DNA of 64,000 bases from Methylobacterium sp. J-026 (GTDB taxonomy: Bacteria > Pseudomonadota > Alphaproteobacteria > Rhizobiales > Beijerinckiaceae). Position 1 is the first letter of the stretch; each line of letters begins with the position of its first letter. The stretch covers positions 62,001 to 126,000 of the forward strand of contig NZ_JAKSYC010000065.1 of NCBI RefSeq assembly GCF_022829585.1, in the 5' to 3' direction. The notes under the pieces are model-generated. The model was not told where the DNA came from. It saw only the letters and a list, made by a program, of their open reading frames with translations, and ran no database searches. Below are positions 36,391 to 46,915 of this stretch, piece after piece. Both the position numbers and the translations under genes were made by a program.

Positions 36391-37691
36391 GCAGCACCCT
36401 TCTCGCCAACGCGACCCTCCTCGATCCGGAGACCGGGCGCGAGACCGCCGGCGCGATCCTCGTCCGGGACGGTCGGATCGCCGACATCGCCGCCGGCGCG
36501 GCCCCCGGTGCCCCGGCTGACGTCACGCGGATCGACTGCGCCGGCCGGGTCCTGACGCCCGGGCTGATCGACATGCGCGCCTTCGTGGGCGAGCCGGGGG
36601 CGGAGCACCGTGAGACCCTGGCCTCGGCGAGCGCCGCCGCCGCCGCGGGCGGCGTCACCACCCTGGTCTGCATGCCGGATACCAACCCGATCATCGACGG
36701 GCCGGCCATCGTGGATTTCGTGCTGCGCCGCGCCCGCGACACGGCGAGCGTCAATGTCCTGCCCGCCGCCGCGATCACCAAGGGCTTGGCCGGCAAGGAG
36801 ATGACCGAGTTCGGCCTGCTCAAGGAGGCCGGCGCCGTCGCGTTCACGGACGGGCTGCACGCGGTGGGCAACGCCCAGGTGATGCGCCGCGCCCTGACCT
36901 ACGCAAGGGATTTCGACGCCCTGCTGATGCAGCATGTCGAGGATGCCGACCTCGTGGCCGAGGGCGTGATGAACGAGGGTGAACTCGCCTCGCGCCTCGG
37001 GCTGATGGGCATCCCCCGCGAGGCGGAGACCGTGATGCTGGAGCGCGACATCCGCCTCGTCCGGCTGACCGGCGCCCGCTACCACGCCGCCATGATCTCC
37101 TGCGCCGATTCGGTGGAGATCGTCCGCCGGGCCAAGCAGGACGGATTGCCGGTGACCTGCGGGGTCTCGGTGAACAACCTCGTGCTCAACGAGAACGACA
37201 TCGGCCATTACCGGACCTTCTGCCGCCTCTCGCCGCCTTTGCGCGACGAGGCCGACCGGCACGCGGTGGTGCGCGGGCTCGGCGAGGGCGTGATCGACGT
37301 GGTCGTGTCCGACCACAACCCGCAGGATGTCGAGACCAAGCGCCTGCCCTTCGCGGAGGCCGCGGACGGAGCGCTCGGCATCGAGACCCTGCTCGGCGCC
37401 GCCCTGCGCCTCGTCCATACCGGCGATCTGGCGTTCCCCAAGCTCGTCGCCGCCCTGACGGTGAACCCGGCCCGGATCCTCGGGCGCGAGGCCGGGCGCC
37501 TCGCGGTCGGAGCACCGGCCGATCTGGTGCTGATCGATCCCGATCTGCCCTACGTCCTCGACAAGCGGCGGCTGAAGTCCCGCTCGAAGAACTCGCCCTT
37601 CGACGAGGCTCGCCTCCAGGGCGCCGCGGTCCTGACGCTGGTCGGCGGGCGGATCGTCCACGCGGTCGACGATCTGGCGGCTGCCGCTTGA
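36387..37691 (+). CDS. Dihydroorotase-like protein, probably non-catalytic (PyrX-like)
   Basis: The 434-residue amidohydrolase-fold protein is close to class I dihydroorotases, which normally close dihydroorotate rings in pyrimidine synthesis. The metal site is degenerate. The usual DxHxHxR after the first strand reads [12 protein letters not shown], so both histidines are missing. The MPNT motif is MPDT. The later histidine pair (expected T-P-H-H) reads [12 protein letters not shown]. Only SDHNPQD keeps a D-H. Such PyrX proteins act as structural partners of aspartate transcarbamoylase (PyrB) in several bacteria. pyrB is not adjacent here. GTG start 36387 overlaps hisF; plsY overlaps its stop. 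Confidence 0.8.
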   Translation: MSSTLLANATLLDPETGRETAGAILVRDGRIADIAAGAAPGAPADVTRIDCAGRVLTPGLIDMRAFVGEPGAEHRETLASASAAAAAGGVTTLVCMPDTNPIIDGPAIVDFVLRRARDTASVNVLPAAAITKGLAGKEMTEFGLLKEAGAVAFTDGLHAVGNAQVMRRALTYARDFDALLMQHVEDADLVAEGVMNEGELASRLGLMGIPREAETVMLERDIRLVRLTGARYHAAMISCADSVEIVRRAKQDGLPVTCGVSVNNLVLNENDIGHYRTFCRLSPPLRDEADRHAVVRGLGEGVIDVVVSDHNPQDVETKRLPFAEAADGALGIETLLGAALRLVHTGDLAFPKLVAALTVNPARILGREAGRLAVGAPADLVLIDPDLPYVLDKRRLKSRSKNSPFDEARLQGAAVLTLVGGRIVHAVDDLAAAA

Positions 37692-38293
37692 TGCTCGTGG
37701 ATCTCGCCACTCCCGCCGCGCTCGGCGCCCTGGCCCTCGGCTATGCTCTGGGCGCGATCCCGTTCGGGCTGATCCTGACGCGATTCGCTGGGCTCGGGGA
37801 CGTGCGGGCGATCGGCTCCGGCAATATCGGCGCCACCAACGTGCTGCGCACCGGCCGCAAGGGTCTCGCCGCCGCGACCCTGCTGGGCGATGCTCTCAAG
37901 GGCACGGTGGCGGTCCTGATCGCCAAGGGCCTCGGGGAGGGTCCCGCCCTCGCCGCCGGGCTGGGCGCCTTCCTGGGCCATCTCTTCCCGGTCTGGCTCG
38001 GCTTCAAGGGCGGCAAGGGTGTCGCGACCTTCATCGGCGTGCTCCTCGCCTTCAGCCCGCCGACGCTCGGGATCTTCGCGGCGATCTGGCTCGGTCTCGC
38101 CTTCGCGCTGAAATACTCGTCGCTGGCGGCCTTGGCCGCCTCGGCGGCGACGCCGCTGGCCCTGTGGGCCCTCGGCGCGCCGATGCAAGCTGTGCTGTTC
38201 CTGCTGCTGGGCGTGCTGCTATGGTGGAAGCACGCGCCCAACATCCGCCGGCTCGCGTCCGGCACCGAGGGGCGCATCGGCCAGAAGGGCTGA
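37691..38293 (+). CDS. plsY: Glycerol-3-phosphate acyltransferase PlsY
   Basis: The 200-residue inner-membrane enzyme transfers an acyl group from acyl-phosphate to glycerol 3-phosphate, starting phospholipid synthesis. The conserved motifs are [18 protein letters not shown] and [17 protein letters not shown], followed by a third loop. About five to six membrane spans. The ATG at 37691 overlaps the preceding TGA by one base (TGATG). Confidence 0.95.
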   Translation: MLVDLATPAALGALALGYALGAIPFGLILTRFAGLGDVRAIGSGNIGATNVLRTGRKGLAAATLLGDALKGTVAVLIAKGLGEGPALAAGLGAFLGHLFPVWLGFKGGKGVATFIGVLLAFSPPTLGIFAAIWLGLAFALKYSSLAALAASAATPLALWALGAPMQAVLFLLLGVLLWWKHAPNIRRLASGTEGRIGQKG

Positions 38294-38326
38294 GCGCACG
38301 CGCGCGGCGCGGTCCTTGGGGGGTGC

Positions 38327-39538
38327 ATGCAGCTCACCGATGCCCAGCGTCTCGACTGGCTGCGCCTGATCCGCACCGAGGGAGTCGGGCCGCGCACCTT
38401 CCGCACGCTCGTCAACCGATTCGCCGGTGCCGGTGCCGCCCTCGATGCCCTTCCCGACCTCGCACGCCGGCAGGGCAAGCGGCTGGAGCCCCCGACCCGC
38501 GCCCAGGCCGAGGACGAGCTGGCGGCCCTGGCCCGCCTCGGCGGACGGCTGATCGCCACCGGCGAGGCGGATTACCCACGCCTCCTCCAGCAGACCGATG
38601 CGGCGCCGCCGCTCCTGGCCCTGCGCGGCGCCGCAATCCTGAACCGTCCGGCTGTGGCCCTCGTCGGTTCGCGCAACGCCTCGACGGCCGGGCTCGCCTT
38701 CACGGAGCGGCTGGCCCGCGGCCTCGGCGAGGCGGGGCTGGCGGTGGTCTCGGGCCTCGCCCGGGGCATCGACGCCCGGGCCCACAAGGCCAGCCTGCAG
38801 ACCGGCACCGTCGCGGTGATGGCCGGCGGTCAGGACCGGATCTACCCGGCAAGCCACGCCGCCCTGGTCGACGCGATCCTGGGGGAGGGCGGCGCCATCG
38901 TGGCCGAGATGCCGATGGGCTGGGAGCCGCGCGGCCGCGATTTCCCCCGGCGCAACCGGATCATCTCCGGCCTGTCCTACGGCACCGTCGTGATCGAGGC
39001 GGCGCGCCGCTCCGGTTCGCTCATCACGGCGCGCTACGCCCTGGAGCAGAACCGCGAGGTCTTCGCGGTCCCGGGCTCGCCCCTCGATCCCCGCGCCGAG
39101 GGCACCAACGATTTGATCCGCCAGGGCGCAACCCTCGTGTCCGACGTCGCACACGTGCTCGATGTGATCGGTCCGATCATCGAGCACGGCCCAGAGGCGG
39201 ACGCCGCCCCCGTACGGGGGCGGCCGGACCTCCGAGATCAGCCCGACTTCTGGGACGAGATCGACCTCGATGCGCTGAACCCGGGGGAGCTGGGGGCTCG
39301 AGACATCTCACGGCCGCCCGTATCCGATTCGTTCGAGGAGCCGGACGATCCGCCCGAGCCCGTGGATGATCGCGCACGCATCGTCGCGCTTCTGGATCCG
39401 AGCCCGGTCGGAACCGACGCGCTGGCCCGCAGCGCCAATGTCGGGATCCGCGTCGTGCAGACCGTGCTGCTGGAACTCGAACTCGACGGGCGGATCGAGC
39501 GCCACGGCAGCGGCACGGTCTCGCTGGTTAGTCGTTGA
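38327..39538 (+). CDS. dprA: DNA-processing protein DprA
   Basis: The 403-residue protein has an extended N-terminal SAM-like region and a Rossmann-like DprA/Smf domain with [35 protein letters not shown] and [22 protein letters not shown]-terminal winged-helix part ([20 protein letters not shown]) follows after a low-complexity linker. DprA loads RecA onto incoming single-stranded DNA during transformation. Its end overlaps the convergent ruvX gene by 11 nt. Confidence 0.95.
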   Translation: MQLTDAQRLDWLRLIRTEGVGPRTFRTLVNRFAGAGAALDALPDLARRQGKRLEPPTRAQAEDELAALARLGGRLIATGEADYPRLLQQTDAAPPLLALRGAAILNRPAVALVGSRNASTAGLAFTERLARGLGEAGLAVVSGLARGIDARAHKASLQTGTVAVMAGGQDRIYPASHAALVDAILGEGGAIVAEMPMGWEPRGRDFPRRNRIISGLSYGTVVIEAARRSGSLITARYALEQNREVFAVPGSPLDPRAEGTNDLIRQGATLVSDVAHVLDVIGPIIEHGPEADAAPVRGRPDLRDQPDFWDEIDLDALNPGELGARDISRPPVSDSFEEPDDPPEPVDDRARIVALLDPSPVGTDALARSANVGIRVVQTVLLELELDGRIERHGSGTVSLVSR

Positions 39539-40028
39539 GCGGATCGGCGTTGAAATCGACGTCGGCGACGTGGCGCATCACGTCGAGGCAACCCTGGAGA
39601 ATGTAGGCGGCGGCGAGCTTGTCCACCAGTTCCCCGCGTCGGGCCCGGGACGCGTCGGCCTCGATCAGCGCCCGGGTCACGACCGCGGTCGACAGGCGCT
39701 CGTCGAAGAAGACGTGGGGCAGGGGCAGGATCGGCGCCAGGTTGCGCACGAAGGCCCGCGTCGACTGGACCCGTGGCCCCTCGCTCCCGTCCATGTTCAG
39801 CGGCAGGCCGACCACGAGGCCGCCCACCGCATGCTGGCGGCACAAGTCGGCGAGGCGCTGGGCATCCGGCGTGAACTTCACCCGGCGGATCGTCTCCAGC
39901 GGCGTCGCGATCTGGCGCCCCAAATCCGATAGCGCAAGTCCGATCGTCTTGGTGCCGAGATCGATGCCGATCAGCCGCGCCCCACCCTGCGAGGCGGCGG
40001 CGAAGGCGCGTAGCGCGTCGTGGTTCAT
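39528..40028 (-). CDS. ruvX: Putative pre-16S rRNA nuclease (YqgF/RuvX)
   Basis: The 166-residue RNase H-fold protein has motif 1 [18 protein letters not shown], motif 2 [17 protein letters not shown] and motif 3 [16 protein letters not shown], plus [14 protein letters not shown] near the end. YqgF family members process the 5' end of 16S rRNA or Holliday junctions. The ATG overlaps the preceding SUKH gene's stop (ATGA), so the two are coupled. Its 3' end overlaps dprA on the opposite strand. Confidence 0.93.
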   Translation of the reverse strand: MNHDALRAFAAASQGGARLIGIDLGTKTIGLALSDLGRQIATPLETIRRVKFTPDAQRLADLCRQHAVGGLVVGLPLNMDGSEGPRVQSTRAFVRNLAPILPLPHVFFDERLSTAVVTRALIEADASRARRGELVDKLAAAYILQGCLDVMRHVADVDFNADPLND

Positions 40029-40594
40029 GATTCCGCCTGCCCGCTCCGGCCCAGGATCGCCGCCGAGACACCCTCGAACCGGGCGGGCAGGGGCTCCATA
40101 CCCGGTCCGAGAATCAGCGCGGCGGTGGGGCCGGTGACCTGCGAGAAGAAATCGAAAAGGGTCTCGCCGCCGAACCGGACCGTCTCCAGATCGGGCGCGA
40201 GCAGCCAGATATCGTATTCCGCGCCGCTGCCGGACACGTCCCAGAACAGGAAGCTGCCGTCCTCGGCATGGCCGAAGAAGCAGGCGCGCTCGACGATCCC
40301 CGGGTCGCCATCCTCGACATCGAAACGGTGCGGCTCCGCCGCGTCCTCCAGCAGTCGCACGGCGGCGCCGACGCTGTGGGCGATGACGCCGGCCTGCGTG
40401 ATCAGGTCGCTCGCCTCGAAGGGGGCCGGCACGGCGATCCTGATGTGACCGCCGGCCACGCCGACACCGCAGGTCCGACAGAAGTCGCGGTAGGAATCCG
40501 GAAGGGGAAAGCCCAGCTCCGCGGCCGCGCGATCGAGCGCCGCCGCGTCCGGCGCGAATCCCGGCACCAAGCTGGTGAACACCCGCTCCCACAT
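40025..40594 (-). CDS. SMI1/KNR4 (SUKH)-family protein
   Basis: The 189-residue soluble protein has the SUKH pattern: [20 protein letters not shown] (helix, P-x-S-Y-R), then [17 protein letters not shown] and a central [19 protein letters not shown] strand-turn. SUKH proteins include immunity proteins of polymorphic toxins, but many are stand-alone and uncharacterised. No toxin is adjacent here. I chose ATG 40594 because GGAG lies about 10 nt before. It is coupled to ruvX by a 4-nt overlap. Confidence 0.75.
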   Translation of the reverse strand: MWERVFTSLVPGFAPDAAALDRAAAELGFPLPDSYRDFCRTCGVGVAGGHIRIAVPAPFEASDLITQAGVIAHSVGAAVRLLEDAAEPHRFDVEDGDPGIVERACFFGHAEDGSFLFWDVSGSGAEYDIWLLAPDLETVRFGGETLFDFFSQVTGPTAALILGPGMEPLPARFEGVSAAILGRSGQAES

Positions 40595-40766
40595 CGGTTC
40601 CGCTCCTTCATCCACAGGCATGCCGCACTCCGTAGATCGCCCCGGATGCACGCGGAGCGGTTCGCGATTAGGTAGGTTAAAGCTTCGTTAAACCACCGCT
40701 CGGGGTCACACCTTGTCGACGATCGGCCCGCTCTCCCGTTCAGCAGCATCCCGGGCCGCCCCGGCC

Positions 40767-40907
40767 ATGGCCCGCAAGCACCGCCTGATGCTGCTGCTCG
40801 CCTTCGAGATCCTGGTCCTGGGCTTTGCCCAGGCGCTGGTCCAGCCCCCCCGGCGACCCGGGGTCACCATCGAGATGTCGGTGACGCCGCACCACGTCGT
40901 GACCTGA
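40767..40907 (+). CDS. Possible small membrane peptide
   Basis: The 46-residue peptide starts at ATG 40767 with one hydrophobic helix ([19 protein letters not shown]) and a short basic tail. A TTG at 40713 would extend it. No strong ribosome site or homolog is evident. It could be a genuine small protein or chance. Confidence 0.3.
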   Translation: MARKHRLMLLLAFEILVLGFAQALVQPPRRPGVTIEMSVTPHHVVT

Positions 40908-41055
40908 GACCGGGACCGGATCGCGCGCGGCTGATCGCCCGGGGCGGCGCCGGCCCGGTGACCGCGTGCCGCCCGCGTTGCGGCCGATCGGAGCCCGGTG
41001 CTATAGGCCGGCCGATCCCGGGAGGCCGCTCCCGGACCAGGACGAACGGGACGGC

Positions 41056-41343
41056 ATGTCGGTCGACGAGAAGACGGTTCGGCGCATCGCGCATCTGGCG
41101 CGTATCGCGGTCACCGACGACGAGGTCGGTCCGCTGCAGGGCGAACTCAACGCGATCCTGGCCTTCGTGGAGCAGCTCGGCGCGGTCGACGTCTCCGGCG
41201 TCGAGGCGATGACCTCCGTCACCCCGATGGCGATGAAGAAGCGTGCGGACGTCGTCACCGACGGTGGCCGCGCGGCCGACGTGGTCGCGAACGCCCCCGA
41301 GACCGAGGACAATTACTTCCTGGTTCCGAAGGTGGTCGAGTAG
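41056..41343 (+). CDS. gatC: Glu/Asp-tRNA amidotransferase subunit C
   Basis: The 95-residue subunit begins [20 protein letters not shown] with the family's first helix and has [17 protein letters not shown], the GatC signature. It helps assemble GatA and GatB, which convert misacylated Glu-tRNA(Gln) or Asp-tRNA(Asn) to the amidated form. gatA follows after 73 nt and gatB after another membrane protein. Confidence 0.95.
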   Translation: MSVDEKTVRRIAHLARIAVTDDEVGPLQGELNAILAFVEQLGAVDVSGVEAMTSVTPMAMKKRADVVTDGGRAADVVANAPETEDNYFLVPKVVE

Positions 41344-41416
41344 GCGCTCGGCTCGGAGCTTCGGCCCGGACCTTGCGGACCGGATTTTGTGCGGACGCGC
41401 CGCGGCGCGCGGGGAC

Positions 41417-42904
41417 GTGAACAGCGTGAATCCGAACGAACTCACCCTGGCCGAGGCGCGCGACGCCCTCAAGGCGAACCGGATCTCGGCCCGCGAGCTG
41501 ACGCAGGCGCATCTCGACGCGATCGGGAAGGCCCGCATCCTCAACGCCTTCATCCGGGAGACGCCCGACCGGGCCCTCGCGATGGCGGATGCTGCGGACG
41601 AAAAAATCGCCGCCGGCGAAGCCCGTCCGTTGGAGGGGATTCCGCTTGGGATCAAGGACCTGTTCTGCACGGACGGGGTGATCACCACGGCGGGGTCCAA
41701 GATCCTGGAGACCTTCGAACCGCACTACGAATCGGCCGTCTCGGCCAATCTGTGGCGCGACGGCGCCGTGATGCTCGGCAAGCTGAACCTCGACGAATTC
41801 GCCATGGGCTCGTCGAACGAGACCAGCGCCTACGGCAACGTCGTCTCGCCGTGGCGGCGGGCGGGCTCCGACGCGCCGCTCGTGCCCGGCGGCTCCTCGG
41901 GCGGTTCCGCCGCGGCAGTCGCCGCGCGGCTCTGCCTCGGCGCCACCGCCACCGACACCGGCGGCTCGATCCGCCAGCCCGCCGCCTTCACCGGCACGGT
42001 CGGAATCAAGCCGACCTACGGGCGCTGCTCGCGCTGGGGCACCGTGGCGTTCGCCTCCTCGCTCGATCAGGCCGGTCCGATCGCCCGGACGGTGCGCGAC
42101 TGCGCGATCCTGCTCGGCTCGATGGCCGGCGCGGACGCCCGGGACACGACCTGCGCCGACCTGCCCGTGCCCGATTTCGAGGCCGCGGTCTCCCGGGGCG
42201 TGAAGGGGCTGACCATCGGCATCCCGAAGGAGTACCGGGTCGACGGCATGCCGGCCGAGATCCAGAAGCTCTGGGACGAGGGGGCGGCGTGGCTGAAGGC
42301 GGCCGGCGCCACCATCCGCGACATCTCATTGCCCCACACGTCCTACGCGCTGCCGGCCTACTACATCGTCGCCCCGGCCGAGGCCTCCTCGAACCTCGCC
42401 CGCTACGATGGCGTCCGCTACGGCCTGCGCGTCCCCGGCAAGGACATCGCCGGGATGTACGAGAACACCCGCGCGGCCGGCTTCGGTCGCGAGGTGAAGC
42501 GCCGGATCATGATCGGCACCTACGTGCTCTCGGCGGGCTACTACGACGCCTACTACGTCCGGGCGCAGAAGATCCGCACGCTGATCAAGCGCGACTTCGA
42601 GGCGGCCTACGCCTCCGGGATCGACGCGATCCTCACCCCCGCCACCCCGTCGGCCGCCTTCGGCATCGGCGAGAAGGCCTCGGCCGACCCGGTGGAGATG
42701 TACCTCAACGACGTGTTCACCGTGACGGTGAACATGGCCGGGCTGCCGGGCATCGCGGTCCCGGCGGGGCTCGACGGTCAGGGCCTGCCGCTGGGTCTCC
42801 AGCTGATCGGCCGACCCTTCGACGAGGAGACGCTGTTCGCGGTCGCCCAGGTGATCGAGGATTCGGCCGGGCGGACCAAGCTGCCTGAGCCGTGGTGGGC
42901 ATGA
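41417..42904 (+). CDS. gatA: Glu/Asp-tRNA amidotransferase subunit A
   Basis: The 495-residue amidase hydrolyses glutamine and channels ammonia to GatB. The Ser-cisSer-Lys triad regions are clear: [28 protein letters not shown] and [16 protein letters not shown]. The start is a GTG; 41417 is given, with 41426 as an alternative. The stop overlaps the next gene (ATGA). Confidence 0.96.
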   Translation: MNSVNPNELTLAEARDALKANRISARELTQAHLDAIGKARILNAFIRETPDRALAMADAADEKIAAGEARPLEGIPLGIKDLFCTDGVITTAGSKILETFEPHYESAVSANLWRDGAVMLGKLNLDEFAMGSSNETSAYGNVVSPWRRAGSDAPLVPGGSSGGSAAAVAARLCLGATATDTGGSIRQPAAFTGTVGIKPTYGRCSRWGTVAFASSLDQAGPIARTVRDCAILLGSMAGADARDTTCADLPVPDFEAAVSRGVKGLTIGIPKEYRVDGMPAEIQKLWDEGAAWLKAAGATIRDISLPHTSYALPAYYIVAPAEASSNLARYDGVRYGLRVPGKDIAGMYENTRAAGFGREVKRRIMIGTYVLSAGYYDAYYVRAQKIRTLIKRDFEAAYASGIDAILTPATPSAAFGIGEKASADPVEMYLNDVFTVTVNMAGLPGIAVPAGLDGQGLPLGLQLIGRPFDEETLFAVAQVIEDSAGRTKLPEPWWA

Positions 42905-43200
42905 CCGTCCCGTATTATCCCTGGACGGTCTGGATCTGGGCCGGGTTCGATCCGGCGCTGATCGTGGTGGCGGTCTATCTCGGCTGGACTGCGAGCCAGT
43001 TCGGCAAGGTGTTCATCGCGGCGATCGCGGCGCTCGGCTTCTCGGTGCTGTTCTCCTGGGCGGTGAGCGCCGCCGGCATCCCCTGGCCGGCGCCGGTCAC
43101 CCATGACGGGCCGACCTTCTTCCCGGTCCGGGCCCTGGCGGCGCTGCTCTGGGCGATCCTCGGCTACGGGGCACGGCGCGCCGTCGGACGCCGCGCTTGA
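42901..43200 (+). CDS. Small membrane protein between gatA and gatB
   Basis: The 99-residue protein has three hydrophobic spans ([19 protein letters not shown], then [16 protein letters not shown] and a final short one) and a basic end. Its ATG overlaps the gatA stop by 4 nt, so it is translationally coupled. No family recognised. It probably rides on the gat transcript rather than acting in tRNA amidation. Confidence 0.65.
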   Translation: MTVPYYPWTVWIWAGFDPALIVVAVYLGWTASQFGKVFIAAIAALGFSVLFSWAVSAAGIPWPAPVTHDGPTFFPVRALAALLWAILGYGARRAVGRRA

Positions 43201-43253
43201 TTCTTGTCGCGAGCGGCCCGTAATTGACCGAACGACACCCGCTTCCACCCGCG

Positions 43254-43334
43254 CCCTCATCCTGAGGCGCCCGCGCGAGCGGGCCGCGAAGGAGCCCTCC
43301 TTCGAGGCCGCTGCGCGACACCTCGGGATGAGGG
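43254..43334. repeat. REP-like intergenic element, copy C
   Basis: This is the cleanest of the three copies. The outer arms CCCTCATCCTGAGG and CCTCGGGATGAGGG pair with one mismatch over 14 bp. Inside are GCCCGCGCGAGCGGGC (a second palindrome) and CCTCCTTCGAGGCC. It lies wholly between the gatA-linked membrane gene and gatB. Confidence 0.75.
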
Positions 43335-43378
43335 TGGGAGTGGGAAGCCCCTGACAAGCCTTTCCGGCCCGGACGATC

Positions 43379-44851
43379 ATGAACGCACCTGTCGACCCCA
43401 AGAAGCTGATCAAGGGCGGCCTCCACGATTGGGAGGTGGTCGTCGGCATGGAGGTCCATGCCCAGGTTTCCAGCCGGGCGAAGCTGTTCTCTGGCGCCTC
43501 CACCGAGTTCGGGGCCGAGCCGAACGATCATGTCTCGCTGGTCGATGCGGCGATGCCCGGCATGCTGCCGGTGATCAACGCCGAATGCGTTGCCCAGGCG
43601 GTGCGCACCGGGCTCGGTCTGAAGGCGCAGATCAACCTGCGCTCGGTCTTCGACCGGAAGAACTATTTTTACCCGGATCTGCCGCAGGGCTATCAGATCT
43701 CGCAGTACAAGGACCCGATCGTCGGTGAGGGCGAGGTGCTGGTCGACATGGCCGACGGCACGGCGATCACGGTCGGCATCGAGCGCCTGCACCTGGAGCA
43801 GGATGCCGGTAAGTCGCTGCACGATCAGGACCCCCTGCGCAGCTTCGTCGACCTCAACCGGTCGGGGGTGGCGCTGATGGAGATCGTCTCCCGGCCGGAC
43901 CTGCGCTCGTCGGAGGAGGCCAAGGCCTACGTCACCAAGCTGCGCACGATCCTGCGCTATCTCGGCACCTGCGACGGCGACATGGAGAAGGGTTCGCTCC
44001 GCGCCGACGTGAACGTCTCCGTGCGCCGCCCAGGCGAGCCGCTCGGCACGCGCTGCGAGATCAAGAACGTCAACTCGATCCGGTTCATCGGCCAGGCGAT
44101 CGAGACCGAGGCGCGCCGCCAGATCGCGATCCTGGAGGACGGCGGCACGATCGATCAGGAGACCCGCCTGTTCGATCCTAGCAAGGGCGAGACCCGCTCG
44201 ATGCGCTCGAAGGAGGAGGCGCACGATTACCGTTACTTCCCAGACCCGGACCTGTTGCCGCTCGAGTTCGACCAGGCCTACGTCGATGCGCTGGCTGTCG
44301 GCCTGCCGGAACTGCCGGACGCCAAGAAGGCGCGGTTCGTCACGGATTACGGCCTCTCGCCCTACGATGCCGGCGTGCTCGTGGCCGAGCGGGCTTCGGC
44401 TGACTATTACGAGGCCGTCGCCAAGGGCCGGGATGGCAAGGCTGCAGCCAATTGGGTGATCAACGAGCTGTTCGGCCGCCTCAACAAGGAAGGCCTGTCC
44501 ATCGAGGCGAGCCCGGTCTCCGCGAGCCAGCTCGGGGCGATCGTCGACCTGATCGGCGAGGGTGTGATCTCGGGCAAGATCGCCAAGGACTTGTTCGAGA
44601 TCGTCTGGACCGAGGGTGGCGACCCGCGTGCCCTGGTCGAGAGCCGTGGCCTAAAGCAGGTGACCGATACCGGAGCCATCGAGGCGGCGATCGACAAAAT
44701 CATCGCGGCCAACCCCGACAAGGTCGCCCAGGCCAAGGAGAAGCCGACCCTGCTCGGCTGGTTCGTCGGCCAGACCATGAAGGCCACGGGCGGCAAGGCG
44801 AACCCGGCGGCGGTGAACGCGCTGCTCAAGGACAAGCTCGGGATCGCCTGA
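43379..44851 (+). CDS. gatB: Glu/Asp-tRNA amidotransferase subunit B
   Basis: The 490-residue subunit activates and amidates the misacylated tRNA. It starts with [20 protein letters not shown] (the GatB signature) and contains [18 protein letters not shown] and [13 protein letters not shown]. The C-terminal helical tRNA-binding part ends [20 protein letters not shown]. Length is normal. It is in the same direction as gatCA but separated from gatA by a small membrane gene and a REP-like element. Confidence 0.97.
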   Translation: MNAPVDPKKLIKGGLHDWEVVVGMEVHAQVSSRAKLFSGASTEFGAEPNDHVSLVDAAMPGMLPVINAECVAQAVRTGLGLKAQINLRSVFDRKNYFYPDLPQGYQISQYKDPIVGEGEVLVDMADGTAITVGIERLHLEQDAGKSLHDQDPLRSFVDLNRSGVALMEIVSRPDLRSSEEAKAYVTKLRTILRYLGTCDGDMEKGSLRADVNVSVRRPGEPLGTRCEIKNVNSIRFIGQAIETEARRQIAILEDGGTIDQETRLFDPSKGETRSMRSKEEAHDYRYFPDPDLLPLEFDQAYVDALAVGLPELPDAKKARFVTDYGLSPYDAGVLVAERASADYYEAVAKGRDGKAAANWVINELFGRLNKEGLSIEASPVSASQLGAIVDLIGEGVISGKIAKDLFEIVWTEGGDPRALVESRGLKQVTDTGAIEAAIDKIIAANPDKVAQAKEKPTLLGWFVGQTMKATGGKANPAAVNALLKDKLGIA

Positions 44852-45632
44852 GCCGCCGGCGCGTCGTCATCGCTTCGGGTCCCGGGCATGGGCGGCTGAT
44901 CCGCTCGAGTCCGGACTCCGGCTGAAGCCTGATGCTTGGGCCACGACGATACCCCGCCGCGGCGCCGCCGGGCAGGTGGGTGGTCGGATGATGCAATCTT
45001 GGGTGACGAGACCGCGGCGGAACGGCTCGAATCGGGGCTTTTCGCGCATTCGAAGGCGTGCCGTGTCGGCCGCTTCTGCGCCCCTGGAGCCGCTTCCGTC
45101 CGGCTGCTCGTATCGTGCCGCTAGGCCCCGGGCCGAACCGATCCCGGATCCGTCTAGGCGGCGTTCCGCTGCGGTGGAGTCATGCCTGTCTCCTCCAGCT
45201 TCAGCCGACCGTCACCGTTACGAAACCTGATAAGATCAAGGTTTCCGGCCGGTCCGTGCCTGCATTCGCGAAGCACATATAAAGACTGCGCCCGTCTCGG
45301 CGACAGGTCAACATGGAATTCTCCGAGAGAATGCTTTTTGCCCCGGCGCGAGTGGCGTTCCGCAACGCTTTAGCCGGCGGCTCAAGGGCTTGGATCGCTT
45401 CCGCGGCGTTGCAGAAACTTCAGTGGCGCCCCATTGATTTGCCGTCGCTCTTATCGTTCTCGAGCTGAAACCGGATGTCCCTTCGAGAGGTTCATCCGTG
45501 TCGCCGCGCCGGTCGAGCGTCGGCCGACCTTCGCCGTTCACGCGTCTGCGGTGCCAAGCCGTCCGAATCGGGCCGGGATTGGCGACAGATTCAGGATCGG
45601 AACGTTCGACACCGCTGCCATTGAAGGCGCTA
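44852..45632. other. Long intergenic region with no recognisable gene
   Basis: The 781-nt stretch lies between gatB and the convergent hlyD-type gene. Short open frames in several phases have no ribosome sites, conserved motifs or codon bias. It contains a 12-bp palindrome GAGTCCGGACTC at 44907-44918. Base composition is slightly lower in GC around 45190-45480 than in neighbours, so it may hold a gene remnant or a small RNA, but I see no direct sign of either. Confidence 0.55.
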
Positions 45633-46688
45633 TCAACGCCGCTGCGCCTCGACCGTGGGCGTGGCCGCCGAATCGGTCAGGGCGGAGACGCGCGCGCGCA
45701 GGTCCATGAACCAGGTCGGCGCGGGCGCCCGGCCGCCATTGACCACCACGGTGGCGGTCATACCGGCGATCAGCGGGACCTCCGGCGGGACATGGTCGAT
45801 GCGGATGCGGACCGGGACACGCTGCGCCAGCCGCACCCAGGTATAGACCGGATTGACGTCGGGCAGGCCCTGCGTGCTGGAGGCGGCGTTCGCCGTCGAG
45901 ATGCCCAGCGTGATGCTCTCCACCGTCCCGGCCAGGTGCGGGTCGAAGCCCATCAGCTTGACCTCGGCCCGGTCGCCCACATGGATGTTGGGCATCTTGG
46001 TTTCCTCGAAATAGCCGTCGATCCAGAACGAATCGGTGTCGACCACGCTGATGTTCGAGGTTCCGGTCCGAGCGTAGTCGCCGACCCGCATCAGCAGGTT
46101 GGTGACGCGTCCGTTGACGGTGGATTTCACCTGGGTGCGTTCGAGGTTGATCTTGGCCTGCCTCAGCTGCGCCTGCGCGCTTTCCAGGGCCGCCGCGGCG
46201 ATCTTCGCGGTGCCGGCATATTGCTGCTTCTCTTCGATCGAGGTCGAGACCGTGGTCAGCGCCTGCCGTCTGGCCGATTGCGCATTCTTGACCTGGAGAT
46301 CGGCCTCGCGATTCTGGACTTCGGCCTCGGCCGAGGTCACCGAGACCTCGAAATCGACCGGATCGATCACGTAGAGCACGTCGCCCTTATGGACGGTCTG
46401 GTTGTCCCGGACCCGGACGTCGACGATCTGGCCGGCGACCTGCGGGGCGATGTTGGCGACTTGCACCCGCACGGTCCCGTCCCGCGTCCAGGGCGCCGCG
46501 ACGTAGAACTCCCAGACGTAAGCCGCCGCCGCCACGGCGACGAGCAGGATGAAGGCGGTCGCGGCCAAGCGGAAGACCTTGGCGGCCCGGCCCCGGCGCG
46601 GGACGACCGGCATGAGATCGGCGTGATCCGTCCTCCCCTCGCGGTGCGCGGGCTTGGGATCATCCTCGTCGGCGGTGGTTTCGGACAT
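45633..46688 (-). CDS. HlyD-family periplasmic adaptor (AaeA/EmrA type)
   Basis: The 351-residue membrane-fusion protein has one N-terminal span (FRLAATAFILLVAVAAAAYV), a biotinyl-lipoyl region (VRVQVANIAPQVAGQIVDV), a coiled-coil hairpin (SAEAEVQNREADLQVKNAQS) and a beta-barrel with DTDSFWIDGYFEETKMPNI. It would link the inner-membrane FUSC permease to an outer-membrane channel. It starts right after a DUF1656 gene and is the last gene of the three-gene operon. Confidence 0.88.
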   Translation of the reverse strand: MSETTADEDDPKPAHREGRTDHADLMPVVPRRGRAAKVFRLAATAFILLVAVAAAAYVWEFYVAAPWTRDGTVRVQVANIAPQVAGQIVDVRVRDNQTVHKGDVLYVIDPVDFEVSVTSAEAEVQNREADLQVKNAQSARRQALTTVSTSIEEKQQYAGTAKIAAAALESAQAQLRQAKINLERTQVKSTVNGRVTNLLMRVGDYARTGTSNISVVDTDSFWIDGYFEETKMPNIHVGDRAEVKLMGFDPHLAGTVESITLGISTANAASSTQGLPDVNPVYTWVRLAQRVPVRIRIDHVPPEVPLIAGMTATVVVNGGRAPAPTWFMDLRARVSALTDSAATPTVEAQRR

Positions 46689-46883
46689 TCAGATCAACGC
46701 GATGAGGACAGCGAGAACACAGACGTAGATGCCGGCCTCGGCCAGTGGCGCATTGGCAACGTAGCGGCTGAAGCGGATGCGGGCGAAGAACCAGCGCAAC
46801 AGGAGGAGGATGACGAACGCCGCCAGGGCATATCCCACGAAGGAGGAGATCAGGACCCCGCCGATGTGAATGTCCTCGTACAT
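46689..46883 (-). CDS. DUF1656 small inner-membrane protein (AaeX-like)
   Basis: The 64-residue protein has two hydrophobic spans and the DUF1656 start YEDIHIGGVLISSFVGYALA. Such proteins sit between FUSC permeases and HlyD adaptors in aromatic-acid efflux operons, and may stabilise the permease. Its stop directly abuts the adaptor start. The ATG at 46883 follows the permease gene by 32 nt. Confidence 0.88.
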   Translation of the reverse strand: MYEDIHIGGVLISSFVGYALAAFVILLLLRWFFARIRFSRYVANAPLAEAGIYVCVLAVLIALI

Positions 46884-46915
46884 GACCGTGCCGAAAATCC
46901 CATCTGCTGAAGACG

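Noticed and set aside
45058..45541. Short frames in the gene-free region
   Set aside because: They have no ribosome sites, no shared phase and no protein-like composition.
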